NCBI RefSeq assembly: GCF_024498195.1
Contig: NZ_CP101824.1
Span: 3,782,001 to 3,846,000 of the forward strand
DNA: 64,000 nt
Source of the DNA: Halovivax cerinus
GTDB lineage: Archaea > Halobacteriota > Halobacteria > Halobacteriales > Natrialbaceae
Direction of reading: 5' to 3'
The notes below the pieces were generated by a model, which searched no databases, had not been told where the DNA came from, and saw nothing but the letters and a program-made list of their open reading frames with translations. Each line of letters begins with the position of its first letter. Position 1 is the first letter of the stretch. Below are positions 17,590-26,561 of the stretch, one piece after another. Both the position numbers and the translations under genes were made by a program.

Positions 17590-17791
17590 GCCCGTCGACG
17601 GCTGGAACCCACCGAGGTGGTGGACTCGACGCGTCGGCGCAGCGCCGGTCGGGACGAGTATCGCCCTCGACCGCCGCTCGATCGCCGGAGCACCGGCGTG
17701 GTACCTATCGAAACACGGGACGCGTACCCATCGAAACGCGTGACACTACGCTAGGCGAAACGGTTATAGTCGGGTTTCCGTTTGTGTGGGT

Positions 17792-20197
17792 ATGGACCCG
17801 CGCACGAAAGAGCGCGTCGAGCGATGGGAGTCGCGGCCGTTCTCGGGCGGAGAGGACGCGCTCGCGACGCTCGCCGACGATGCGTTCTCCGGAGCCGTCA
17901 CCGCCGCCGGCGTCTGGGTGTTCATGCTCAACGGTCGCATCGTCGGCGTCGTCGACGGCTCGATCGACGCCGTCGCTGGCACCTCCGGAACCATCTACGA
18001 GGCCCCCGCCGCCGTGCTTCCCCTGCTCTCGGCCATGCTCGAACAGGGCGGCGACCCACGAGGACGCTACTACACCAACGATACGCCCCTCGCAGCGGTC
18101 GATCGGAAACTCCAGCAAGGATCGTTCACCGGCTACGTGGAACTGAGCGAGCAGGTGTTGAGCGGCGACTATTACCTCGTCTACTACGGGGGCCGTCGCA
18201 TGTCGGCCGCCTACATCGGCAACGCCGAGCGCCTCGAGACCGGGGAGGTGGCGTTCGAACGCGCCGACGACGAGATCGGCATCTACGAAGTCGTCGACGT
18301 CGACGTCGACGTGTCTGACGTTCCCGGCCGCGAGACCGCCGACGAGAGCCAGGCGGACGAACCCGCGACCGGCTCGACGCTTGGGTCACAGGGAGCAGAC
18401 GATACACCCGACGGCCCGTCGTCGGCCGCGGGTTCGTCGACTACCGAATCCTCGACCGGCGGACCCGATCCGGCGGGCTCGGCCGATGCCGCTGGCCCGG
18501 CGGGCAGCGACGGCCGTCCAGGCTCGACTCCGGCGGGCGATACGGCCGCGGCCCACTCGGCGGGACCGGACGGTTCGTCCACCGCCCAGAACAGCTCCCG
18601 CGCTACCGATAGCGAGACGGACGGAGATCGCCACGGTGATTCGACGGCTCAGTCCGGTCCGCCGACCGCCGATCGGACCGACTCAGAGACGGAAGTGAAC
18701 TACAGGGAGGATTCGAACGGTTCGGCCGAGTCGTCGCAGACTCCCGACGACGGAGTACCGTCGTCGGCGGACACCGCGCAGTCGTCGAGCGGCGCGACGG
18801 ACGAACACGACAGCATCACGACGTCGGGCGAAACCCACGAACCCCAGTCCGACGGGATCACCACTTCAGGGACCGACGCGTCCACCGCCGATCGGTCGGA
18901 TCTGACGACAACAGCGTCCGATGCCGGCACGTCCGGCGCGAACGCACGCCAGGACGAGTCGGCCGAATCCGACGCGCCCGACGAACGGTTCAAAGAAGAA
19001 GAGCGCTGGCGAGAGACGCGACAGATCCCGTCGATCGACCCCGAGTCCTCGGGGGAGCAGTCGTCCGCCGGCCACGGATCCGCGGACGGCGGGTCTCGGT
19101 CGAAGACCGAACGGTCGACGGCGAGAGACCGGCCGAGCCCCGCAGACGTCGCCTCGACCGAACAGGCGCTTCGGTCCGACATGCTCGAACGCGAAGACAA
19201 GATCGACCACCTCACGCAGCGTGTGACCGAACTCGAGGAGAAACGCAAACAACTCGTTCGGGAACGCGACGAACTGGCGAGCGAGAACGACGACCTCACG
19301 GAGCGAGTCTCTCGATTACAGTCACGCATCGAGGAGCTCGAACGCGACCTCGAACGGGCCCAGTCCGCGTCGGAACCGGACGCAACTGGCGGGAAGTCTG
19401 GTGGCGCGACCGACGCGGCACGGACTGGCGGCCGAGAGGCACAGTCGGTCGGCAGAACGGACCAGGGCGGGACGACCATCTCGCCCACACGAGCGCTCCA
19501 GGAGACGAACGTGTTCGTCCGGTACGCGTCGAAGAGCCAGCCGACGCTCGAATCGGCCCACGAGGGTGAGGGATCGCGGGGCGACCTGGAACGAAACCTG
19601 CGGCTCGAGCGTCACACGCAATTCGACGCCGAGACCGCCGTCGTCGACGGCGAACCCTACGACGCATTCGTTGAGGGCTCGATGCAGTATCGATTCGTCG
19701 AGTGGCTCGTCGGCACCTGCCTCTTCGAGATCAGGGAGACTGGCAACGCGGCCGACCTCGCCGATCTCTACGACGCCATCCCGCGGATCGACCGCGTCGA
19801 ACTCTCCGCGACAGTCTCCCTCGAGGACGACGACACGGAGAACGTTCCCGACCAGGTAACCTTCGACGTCGGCGCGTTCGACAAACGGGGGACGCCCCTG
19901 GTCGTCGCGAACTGCAACGACTCGCGCGACCCCGCGACGCAGGGCATGCTCGAGGAACTCGAAGCCGACGCGTCCTCGGTCTGTGCGAACTACCCCGATC
20001 TGGCTGCCGCCGTCGTCGTCACGTCGAGTTTCTTCGATCCCGGCGCGCTCGAACTCGCCGAGGAGATCACGACGAGCGGCTTCCTCAGCCGGAGTTCGAA
20101 GGTGAGCTACGTCAACCTCAGTCGGAAACAGGGCTATCACTGCTGCCTCGTCGAATCGCGAAGCGGCGGCTTTCACCTGACCGTTCCGGAACTGTAA
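17792..20197 (+). CDS. Large halobacterial protein: N-terminal domain, disordered linker, coiled coil, C-terminal nuclease-like domain
   Basis: An 801-residue protein starting at the ATG at 17792, 27 bases after a TATA-like GGTTATAG (17762); the upstream in-frame GTG at 17786 is less likely. Four parts are visible. Residues 1-175 form a folded alpha/beta domain ('GVWVFMLNGRIVGVVDGSID'). Residues 175-450 are Ser/Thr/Asp/Gly-rich and disordered. Residues 465-530 are a coiled coil ('KIDHLTQRVTELEEKRKQLV'). Residues 570-801 fold as alpha/beta ('VTFDVGAFDKRGTPLVVANC'), reminiscent of the PD-(D/E)xK core but with the lysine position not preserved. I recall similar haloarchaeal proteins as DUF7527-type, unchecked. 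The function is unknown; the shape suggests a scaffold. Confidence 0.6.
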   Translation: MDPRTKERVERWESRPFSGGEDALATLADDAFSGAVTAAGVWVFMLNGRIVGVVDGSIDAVAGTSGTIYEAPAAVLPLLSAMLEQGGDPRGRYYTNDTPLAAVDRKLQQGSFTGYVELSEQVLSGDYYLVYYGGRRMSAAYIGNAERLETGEVAFERADDEIGIYEVVDVDVDVSDVPGRETADESQADEPATGSTLGSQGADDTPDGPSSAAGSSTTESSTGGPDPAGSADAAGPAGSDGRPGSTPAGDTAAAHSAGPDGSSTAQNSSRATDSETDGDRHGDSTAQSGPPTADRTDSETEVNYREDSNGSAESSQTPDDGVPSSADTAQSSSGATDEHDSITTSGETHEPQSDGITTSGTDASTADRSDLTTTASDAGTSGANARQDESAESDAPDERFKEEERWRETRQIPSIDPESSGEQSSAGHGSADGGSRSKTERSTARDRPSPADVASTEQALRSDMLEREDKIDHLTQRVTELEEKRKQLVRERDELASENDDLTERVSRLQSRIEELERDLERAQSASEPDATGGKSGGATDAARTGGREAQSVGRTDQGGTTISPTRALQETNVFVRYASKSQPTLESAHEGEGSRGDLERNLRLERHTQFDAETAVVDGEPYDAFVEGSMQYRFVEWLVGTCLFEIRETGNAADLADLYDAIPRIDRVELSATVSLEDDDTENVPDQVTFDVGAFDKRGTPLVVANCNDSRDPATQGMLEELEADASSVCANYPDLAAAVVVTSSFFDPGALELAEEITTSGFLSRSSKVSYVNLSRKQGYHCCLVESRSGGFHLTVPEL

Positions 20198-20504
20198 CAG
20201 ACCGAGAGACAGTCGCACGAACCGGTCCGTGTGGCGCTGGGTCCGCGGCCGGAAACGGTTCGGCGATCGCGGTTCGCTGCACACGCCTCCGTTCGCACGA
20301 GGCAGTTCCTCCTGTCGAGATAAACGCGTCTCGTCTCGCCGAGTTGCGATCGGCACCAACGGTGCTCGCCGGCCAGCACGGTTCTACTCGCAAACAAGCG
20401 CGGCCCTACACACCGGCCAACACGGCCCTACAGCCACGGCGTGCAAAAAGAGATCACGACGATCGAATCGCTCGGGCCCTCGGTCGGCGAAACCGGAGAC
20501 GACC
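20198..20504. other. Intergenic region without a supported gene
   Basis: These 307 bases separate two convergent genes. Open frames here are shadows. A short imperfect direct repeat built on CGGCCCTACA is visible near 20402-20435. A run of A's (GCAAAAAG at about 20443) reads as a T-tract on the minus strand. Nothing else was recognised. Confidence 0.4.
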
Positions 20505-20810
20505 TTAGCTCTCCGCTTCGGCGGCGCCCTCGATCTTCATCCGCTCTAGGGTCTCCGAGATCGTATCGATCTTCCCGTCGAGATCGGCGACGAATTCCTC
20601 GGTCTCTTCGGTCTTGATCGCCCCCTGGCTGGACGGTTCGATGAGATTCTCCTCTTCGAGAACGCGAAGCGAGTATCGCACTTTGTGGTGTGGGTAGCCG
20701 GTCTCGTTCGACATCTTCACGATCCCGATCGGTTCGTTCTCCAGAACCATTTTCAGGACCTGCAAATGTCGTTCCAGCATGTCTACTTCCTTCTCCAGTC
20801 GGTCTATCAT
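20505..20810 (-). CDS. Winged-helix transcriptional regulator-like protein
   Basis: A 101-residue protein starting at the ATG at 20810; a longer frame upstream crosses the promoter. It opens with a helix/coiled coil ('MIDRLEKEVDMLERHLQVLK') and then has a winged helix: 'IGIVKMSNETGYPHHKVRYS' (recognition helix) and 'LRVLEEENLIEPSSQGAIKT' (wing). It ends in a second amphipathic helix. Haloarchaea encode many such small wHTH proteins that probably act as dimers. A strong TATA, TTTTAAAA on the minus strand at about 20837-20844, lies about 30 bases upstream. It is divergent from purA across a 369-base region carrying tandem repeats. Its target is unknown. Confidence 0.75.
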   Translation of the reverse strand: MIDRLEKEVDMLERHLQVLKMVLENEPIGIVKMSNETGYPHHKVRYSLRVLEEENLIEPSSQGAIKTEETEEFVADLDGKIDTISETLERMKIEGAAEAES

Positions 20811-20951
20811 GGCATTTGTTAACTTGTCTTTGCTCCTTTTAAAACTTTTCCTCGATCGCACCGACTGCCGGCAGTTCCATCTCGAACGTGCCAGGGGTTA
20901 ACACTTCTGGTCGCTGGGTGCGAACCGATCGACGTCGGTCGGAACGATCCG

Positions 20952-21071
20952 ACGGCCACGGCGACTGCCGGCATCGTTCGAACGGCCACGGCGACTGCCG
21001 GCATCGTTCGAACGGCTGCGGCGACTGCCGACATCGTTCGAACGGCCCCGACGACCGTCGACGTCGTTTCA
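20952..21071. repeat. Four tandem copies of a 30-base repeat upstream of purA
   Basis: The unit begins ACGGCCACGGCGACTGCC and continues GGCATCGTTCGA; copies lie at 20952, 20982, 21012 and 21042. Copies 1 and 2 are identical, copy 3 has three changes and copy 4 has many. The array fills much of the purA upstream region but stops about 75 bases before its TATA. It ranges into no supported gene. Confidence 0.85.
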
Positions 21072-21179
21072 GCGACGGTGGGCCGTCCGATGGCGCAGTC
21101 CCGTCGATGGGTGCAGTTCGAGGCCACAGACTGCGGGATCGTAATCGGTTTATCGACCGGGAAAGAAGCCGTCGCTGTC

Positions 21180-22556
21180 ATGACCGTTACAATCGTCGGG
21201 TCACAGCTCGGCGACGAAGGGAAGGGCGGCGTCGTCGACATCTACGGCGACGGAGCGGACGTCGTCGTCCGGTATCAGGGTGGAGACAACGCGGGTCACA
21301 CCGTCGTCTCCGACGGCGAAACGTACAAGCTCTCGCTCGTTCCCTCCGGTGCCGTTCGCGGCAAGATCGGCGTCCTCGGGAACGGGTGCGTCGTCAACCC
21401 CGAGACGCTGTTCGACGAACTCGACGAACTCCGAGATCGCGGTCTCGATCCGGACGTCCGCGTCGCCGCCCGCGCGCACGTCATCATGCCCTACCACCGC
21501 GTCCTCGACGGAATCGAAGAAACGGAGAAGGACGACCTCGCCGCGGGAACCACCAAGCGAGGAATCGGCCCGACGTACGAGGACAAGGCGGGTCGACGGG
21601 GCGTTCGCATCGGCGACCTGCTCGACCCCGAGACGCTCCGGTCGCGTCTCGAGTACGTCGTGCCACAGAAACGGGCCCTCGCCGGCGACGTCTACGGCGC
21701 CGAACTCGACGAGGCGTTCGACATCGACGCGCTGTACGAACGGGCGCTCGAGTACGGCGACCGACTCGCGGACGAGGAGATGGTCGTAGACTGCGGCGCA
21801 TTCCTCGCGGACCGGCTCGACGCCGGCGACGAGGTGATGTTCGAGGGCGCCCAGGGGACGGCGCTGGACATCGACTACGGCGTCTACCCCTACGTCACTT
21901 CCTCGAACCCGACCGCCGGCGGCGTCGCCGTCGGTGCCGGCGTCCCGCCCTCGGTCGTCGGCGATGGCGAAGTGATCGGTATCGTCAAGGCCTACCTCTC
22001 GCGCGTCGGAACGGGACCGCTCCCGACCGAGCTCGGCGGCGTCGAGGGGCAGACGCCCGACTACGAGCCGGGGAGCGTCCCCGACGACGAGGCGGAACTC
22101 GCCACCTGGATCCGCGATCAGGGCGGCGAGTACGGAACCGTCACCGGCCGACCGCGCCGCGTCGGCTGGCTCGACATGCCCATGCTCCGTCACGCCGCCC
22201 GCACGAGCGGCTTCACCGGAATCGTCGTCAACCACGTCGACACGCTCGCCGGACTCGACGAGGTCAAGGTGGGCCACGCGTACACGATGACCACGCTCGA
22301 CGGCGACACCGTCGAGCGCGACGTCGTGCCCCCGACGACCGAACAGTGGGGTCGATGCGACGCACGGCTGAAGACGTTCGATGGCTGGCCCGACGTCGAC
22401 TGGAAGGCCGTCGCCGACGACGGCTGGGACGCACTCCCCGAAGCTGCACGGACGTATCTCGCGTACATAGCGGACGAGCTCGACGTCCCCGTGTACGCCG
22501 TCGGTGTCGGTCCCGGACGCGACGAAACCGTCGTCCGTGTCGACCCCTTCGCCTGA
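21180..22556 (+). CDS. purA: Adenylosuccinate synthetase
   Basis: A 458-residue enzyme of AMP synthesis, forming adenylosuccinate from IMP, aspartate and GTP in the cytosol. The N-terminal P-loop 'VGSQLGDEGKGG' and 'YQGGDNAGHTVV' carry the catalytic Asp and His; 'GTTKRGIGPTYEDKAGRRGV', 'EGAQGTALDIDYGVYPYVTS' and 'TGRPRRVGWLD' match the family throughout. The ATG at 21180 lies 28 bases after a TTTATC element (about 21149), suggesting a leaderless start; an upstream frame to 21078 runs into the 30-base repeats and is rejected. The length is close to bacterial and archaeal orthologues, and it is complete. Confidence 0.95.
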   Translation: MTVTIVGSQLGDEGKGGVVDIYGDGADVVVRYQGGDNAGHTVVSDGETYKLSLVPSGAVRGKIGVLGNGCVVNPETLFDELDELRDRGLDPDVRVAARAHVIMPYHRVLDGIEETEKDDLAAGTTKRGIGPTYEDKAGRRGVRIGDLLDPETLRSRLEYVVPQKRALAGDVYGAELDEAFDIDALYERALEYGDRLADEEMVVDCGAFLADRLDAGDEVMFEGAQGTALDIDYGVYPYVTSSNPTAGGVAVGAGVPPSVVGDGEVIGIVKAYLSRVGTGPLPTELGGVEGQTPDYEPGSVPDDEAELATWIRDQGGEYGTVTGRPRRVGWLDMPMLRHAARTSGFTGIVVNHVDTLAGLDEVKVGHAYTMTTLDGDTVERDVVPPTTEQWGRCDARLKTFDGWPDVDWKAVADDGWDALPEAARTYLAYIADELDVPVYAVGVGPGRDETVVRVDPFA

Positions 22557-22580
22557 CCGTCGTCGAGCGAGTCGGCCGCG

Positions 22581-24656
22581 TCAGGCGATCGGGTAGAGGA
22601 GCCGGTGCTGTTCGTCCGGGAGGTAGACGCCGTCGTCGGTGAGGAGGACCTGCGTGTTGTGCAGGAAGTGTTCGTCGAACTGCGGCGGATCGATGGAGTA
22701 GGCGTACGACGACGGCATGAGGTGTATCCCCGTGTCGTAGTCGGGTCGCCAGTGCGCGCCGACCGGGTCGACCGAGAACGGGACGGTCGTGATCGAGAGC
22801 GAGCCGTCGTCGCGCGGCGTGACCGTCTGGATCGGCGTCGGTTTCCACGTCGCGACGAATCGGTGAGATCCATCGCCGGTGACGGTGACCGACGGATCCG
22901 ACGTCACCAGCCGACGGCAGCGAACGGCGGTCGCGACACTCTGCCCGTAGAGCACCAGCGTTCCCACGATCGGATCGGGATCGCCCGGCCCGTCACGGGA
23001 GACGACTGCGACCGCACCCGCGGAGACGAACGCGTCGACGAGCGTCCGTGCGTCGGTCCCGTCTAGCTGTACGATCGACGCGTCCAGTTCGTCCACCGTT
23101 CCCGGGTGGACACGTCCGTCGCGACAGGCGAGGCCGTCGGAACAGGAACCGACGTAGTGAAGGTAGTCGACACCGGTCGATAGCGTCCGGCGCACCGACT
23201 CACACGTGGGTTCGACGAGCGTTTCGACGATCGTCGAGACGGTCTCGTCCCGATCGGTGTAGGCGGCAGCGAGTTCCTCGGCCAGTGCAGGATCGATGGC
23301 GGGACCGGTGGCGACGACGACCGACGTCGTCTCACAGTCCCGTTCGATCGACTGGAGTCGGTTCTCGTACGACTCCAGGCGGGCCTCGAAGTCCGCCGAT
23401 CGGTCGACCGAGCCGAGCGAACCGTGCAGTTCCATCGCACCCCGCAGGCGCTCGGTTGCGGATCGCTCGGTGCCTGCCCGAGCATGGCTCGCCGCTCCGG
23501 GCCCGGAGGCGGTCTCCGGGCTGTCGATCGCCGCCAGATCTTCGAGGAGGTGTGGAATCGCGGACACCGAGGACGGCGTCGACTCGATCGTCATGCGGTA
23601 GGGCCAGTCTGGGAGGACGTCGTCGACGGGATCGGACGGGAACTCGAGATAGGTCCCGACCCGCTCTGCGAGCGGTCGGTCGCGACAGCCGTCGAGGTCG
23701 ATCCCCGCGGATCGGAGACTGGTGTGTGCTTCGACGGTCGGAGCGTCGGGTTCGATCCAGTCGACGAGGAGTTCGAGGAAGAACGTTCGCCGGAGGATCG
23801 ACAGGATCCCGTCTGCGAACGACCGGTCGGTCCGTATCTCGTAGGTCGCGTCGGGATCGTGCGTGACGAGTCGGGGAGTTCGTCCGTTCGTGGGGACGAG
23901 CCGTGCGCCGAGGAAGTACGCAACTGGTGCGGCCGTGTAGACTGCTCCGAGCGCCTTCGGGACGACGAGTTCGATACCCGTCTCCGGACGCGACGCTCGA
24001 ATCGAGTCCGGTATCGTGGTCTCGGAGCCGAGTTCGATTCGCGGCGGATACCCCCGGTAGTTCCGGTGGACGCGAGACGTCCCGGTAGTCCGAAGGGATG
24101 CCGACAGGTGACTGATCCCCCTCGCGACGGCGGAAACGGACGGTTCGACCGTCAACCGGGCTTGCGGGATCTCGACGGGAGACTTCCCGGCGATGGTCAG
24201 GGGTGTCGGGTGCGGGAACGTGATCGAGAACCGACCGTGCGATCGGTTGCGCACGGTCGCCTCGCCGTCGAATCGAATGCGGGTGAACAGATCGCAATCA
24301 CACAGGCAAAAGTACTCGCCGGCCGGCAGGTGATACGTCGCGTCGTCGTCGAAACCGACGGCGAGATGGCCCTCAGACACCGGGCGTTCGTCGCCGGCGA
24401 GACACAGGTCGCCGTCGAGGCGTTCGATAGCAACGGCGTTACGGAGATCGTAGTGCATCTCCGAGACGCGACCGGTCACAACGGCGTCCATCGGTTCTTC
24501 GATCTCGTGAGACCAGGAGAGCGGATTCCAGCCGGTGAGATCGAACGTCATCGCGTTCCCGGCGACGTCCGTCATCCGGAGTGTCGTCCCGTGATGTGAG
24601 ACGTCGATCACTCCGGCGTCGGACGTGCACTCGGGATCGGTGTGGGTGTCGGTCAT
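22581..24656 (-). CDS. Large haloarchaeal protein with degenerate CHAT-like C-terminal domain
   Basis: A 691-residue soluble protein starting at the ATG at 24656, whose first codon overlaps the stop of the histidine kinase (ATGA, 24653-24656). The first 450 residues are mainly beta structure and unassigned. Around residues 485-640 the order resembles a CHAT (caspase-like) domain: 'VDYLHYVGSCSDGLACRDG' resembles the CHAT 'LHFxGH...L' strand, 'ASIVQLDGTDARTLVDAFVS' the 'vvLSAC' strand, and 'AGAVAVVSRDG' the closing 'GAxAVV' strand. The second His and the catalytic Cys positions are Ser and Asp, so it would be an inactive pseudo-protease. Its coupling to a sensor kinase suggests a signalling function, which is inference. 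Confidence 0.55.
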   Translation of the reverse strand: MTDTHTDPECTSDAGVIDVSHHGTTLRMTDVAGNAMTFDLTGWNPLSWSHEIEEPMDAVVTGRVSEMHYDLRNAVAIERLDGDLCLAGDERPVSEGHLAVGFDDDATYHLPAGEYFCLCDCDLFTRIRFDGEATVRNRSHGRFSITFPHPTPLTIAGKSPVEIPQARLTVEPSVSAVARGISHLSASLRTTGTSRVHRNYRGYPPRIELGSETTIPDSIRASRPETGIELVVPKALGAVYTAAPVAYFLGARLVPTNGRTPRLVTHDPDATYEIRTDRSFADGILSILRRTFFLELLVDWIEPDAPTVEAHTSLRSAGIDLDGCRDRPLAERVGTYLEFPSDPVDDVLPDWPYRMTIESTPSSVSAIPHLLEDLAAIDSPETASGPGAASHARAGTERSATERLRGAMELHGSLGSVDRSADFEARLESYENRLQSIERDCETTSVVVATGPAIDPALAEELAAAYTDRDETVSTIVETLVEPTCESVRRTLSTGVDYLHYVGSCSDGLACRDGRVHPGTVDELDASIVQLDGTDARTLVDAFVSAGAVAVVSRDGPGDPDPIVGTLVLYGQSVATAVRCRRLVTSDPSVTVTGDGSHRFVATWKPTPIQTVTPRDDGSLSITTVPFSVDPVGAHWRPDYDTGIHLMPSSYAYSIDPPQFDEHFLHNTQVLLTDDGVYLPDEQHRLLYPIA

Positions 24657-26404
24657 GTCGATTCGGATGGGGAGGACTCGACCAGATCGAACGCCGGTTC
24701 CCCGGTGACGAACTCGAATCGGGCGCCACCCGTCGCGCTCGTTCCGACTGACGCCGTCCAACCGTGAGCCTCCCGAATCTGGTCGACGATCGCGAGTCCG
24801 AGGCCCGTGTTGTCGGGCCCGGTCGTGTATCCAGACTCGAAGATCCGCTCTCGATCGGCCGGCGGGATCCCCGGACCGTCGTCTTCGACGACGAATCCCT
24901 CGTCGGTCGCGCGGACGCACACCGAGACGCCAGATTCATGGTCTGACCCTGCAGGATCCGCGTGGTGGTCCGGCGGCGTGTGGTGATCGGGTCCGGGTGC
25001 GTCCGGCCAGGGTTCCGACGGTGTGTCGGCGTCGAGTCCGGACGCATCCGAACTGCGTTCCGACGGTGTGTCGGCGTCGATCTCGGGGAGATCGGGTCCC
25101 GGACGGCGATCGGCCTCGGACCACCGGTCCCCGTGAGAGTCTGCCGTCCCGTGTTCGACACAGTTCCTGAACAGGTTCTCGAACAACTGGAGCAACTGGC
25201 CGGGATCGGCTTCGACGATCGCATCCCCGTCGACGTCGAGTGTCGCGTCAGGAGTCGAGACGTTGCCCCAGGCCTCCCGCACGATCGTTCCGAGGTGGAC
25301 GGGCTGGACCGCCTCGACGGTGTCACCCGCTCTGGCCAGCGAGAGGAGGTCGTCGATGAGACGCTCCATGCGGCCGTGTGCGCGGCCGATCTCCCGGAGT
25401 TCGACGCAGTCGGTTCGTTCCCTGGCCAGGTCCAGGTACCCCGCTGCGACGTTGAGCGGGTTCCGGAGGTCGTGGCTCACCATGCTGGCGAACTGATCGA
25501 GTCGTTCGTTTTTCCGTTCCAGTTCGCGCTCGCGGGCTTTCAGCGCGTGCAGATCGGTGTAGATCAGGTAGCCCCGGATCGAGTCGTCGTCCGACCGCAT
25601 CGGAACGTTTCGAAGGAGGAAGGGGCGAGGCCCGTCAGGGGTCCGTCTGGTCACCTCGACGTCCGTCCATCGACTGATTTCGTCCATCGACAGCCGATCC
25701 GGTTCGGTTGCGGACGGTGGTGGTCGAACCACCGCCGAGACGGGTGAGCCAACGACGTCCGCCCCGTGTTCGCCGAACGTACCGACGAACGACGAGTTGA
25801 CTGACGTCACGATCGGCGTTCCGTCCTCCACACGATACGACAGCGCGGCGTCTGGAACGTTCTCGAAGAGGGCGGCGAACTGATCTCGCTCACGGTTGCG
25901 TGCGCGCTCTTGTTCGACACGACCGAGCGCGTTGGTCACCGTCGAGACGAGGAGTTCCCCGATCTCGAGATCGAGTGGCGAGAACGCGTCGGGTCCGCTG
26001 GCGTGAAACTGCACGACGCCGTCGTCGGCGAGCGGGAGAGAGACGACAGATCGGTAGTGACCGGTCGGCGCGGCGTCGTCGACACTCCGGACGTCCGAAA
26101 CGAGTATCGGTTCGCCTGCCTCGACGGTTCGGCCCGCGATGCCGTCGCCGGCCGGAAGTGGATCAGCCGGCCGCAGCGTTTCTGCGTACGCCGCCTTCGG
26201 AACGAACACTCCGTCCGAAACGGTACAGACGATCGCTGCGTCGAAGTCGAGGACGTGACCGTCCGGCGACACCGTCCGCTGATAGATCTCGTCGGCCGAC
26301 TCGCAGGTCTCGAGGGTGGCGGCCACCTCGCCGAGGAGTGTAACGCGCTCAGACAACTGCTCCCTGGAGAGCCCGTCGAGATCAGAGTCTGTGCCATCCG
26401 CCAT
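24653..26404 (-). CDS. GAF-PAS sensor histidine kinase
   Basis: A 583-residue cytosolic kinase without membrane segments. Residues about 20-170 are a GAF domain ('GDGIAGRTVEAGEPILVSDV'), and 185-300 a PAS domain ('FAALFENVPDAALSYRVEDG'). The HisKA phospho-acceptor is His near residue 311 in 'MVSHDLRNPLNVAAGY', and the ATPase has N-box 'LFENLFRNCVEHG', G1 'VEDDGPGIP' and G2 'TGLGLAIV'. About 50 acidic residues with a repeated D-A-D-T-P-S-E motif are inserted between the N-box and G1 box. It is first in an operon with the CHAT-like protein. No response regulator is adjacent. A TATA-like TTATATTTAT (minus strand, about 26431-26441) lies 27-37 bases upstream. Confidence 0.85.
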   Translation of the reverse strand: MADGTDSDLDGLSREQLSERVTLLGEVAATLETCESADEIYQRTVSPDGHVLDFDAAIVCTVSDGVFVPKAAYAETLRPADPLPAGDGIAGRTVEAGEPILVSDVRSVDDAAPTGHYRSVVSLPLADDGVVQFHASGPDAFSPLDLEIGELLVSTVTNALGRVEQERARNRERDQFAALFENVPDAALSYRVEDGTPIVTSVNSSFVGTFGEHGADVVGSPVSAVVRPPPSATEPDRLSMDEISRWTDVEVTRRTPDGPRPFLLRNVPMRSDDDSIRGYLIYTDLHALKARERELERKNERLDQFASMVSHDLRNPLNVAAGYLDLARERTDCVELREIGRAHGRMERLIDDLLSLARAGDTVEAVQPVHLGTIVREAWGNVSTPDATLDVDGDAIVEADPGQLLQLFENLFRNCVEHGTADSHGDRWSEADRRPGPDLPEIDADTPSERSSDASGLDADTPSEPWPDAPGPDHHTPPDHHADPAGSDHESGVSVCVRATDEGFVVEDDGPGIPPADRERIFESGYTTGPDNTGLGLAIVDQIREAHGWTASVGTSATGGARFEFVTGEPAFDLVESSPSEST

Positions 26405-26429
26405 CTGGAAGTCCTTATCGGACGGGAGT

Positions 26430-26442
26430 CATAAATATAACC
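26430..26442 (-). promoter_or_regulatory. TATA-box promoter of the kinase/CHAT-like operon
   Basis: The plus-strand CATAAATATAACC reads GGTTATATTTATG on the minus strand, about 27-38 bases before the kinase ATG at 26404. This is a strong TATA element in a GC-rich region and fits a leaderless transcript. No operator-like repeat was seen beside it. Confidence 0.5.
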
Positions 26443-26561
26443 GATAGACAATCGCATCGAGTCGGTCGATCGGCGCCGGCCCACGGCGTGTCGGTGGTAC
26501 GAACGGGCGGGACAATCGTCGTTCCCGAAACCTTTTGGCCTCTGCCATCAGGTGTTGAGGC

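Noticed and set aside
20955-21071. CRISPR-like array upstream of purA
   Set aside because: The 30-base units are directly adjacent with no spacers, and no cas genes are present.
22190-24599. Several long frames opposite the CHAT-like gene and purA
   Set aside because: Antisense shadows of GC-rich genes; the kept frames have recognisable motifs and normal acidic composition.
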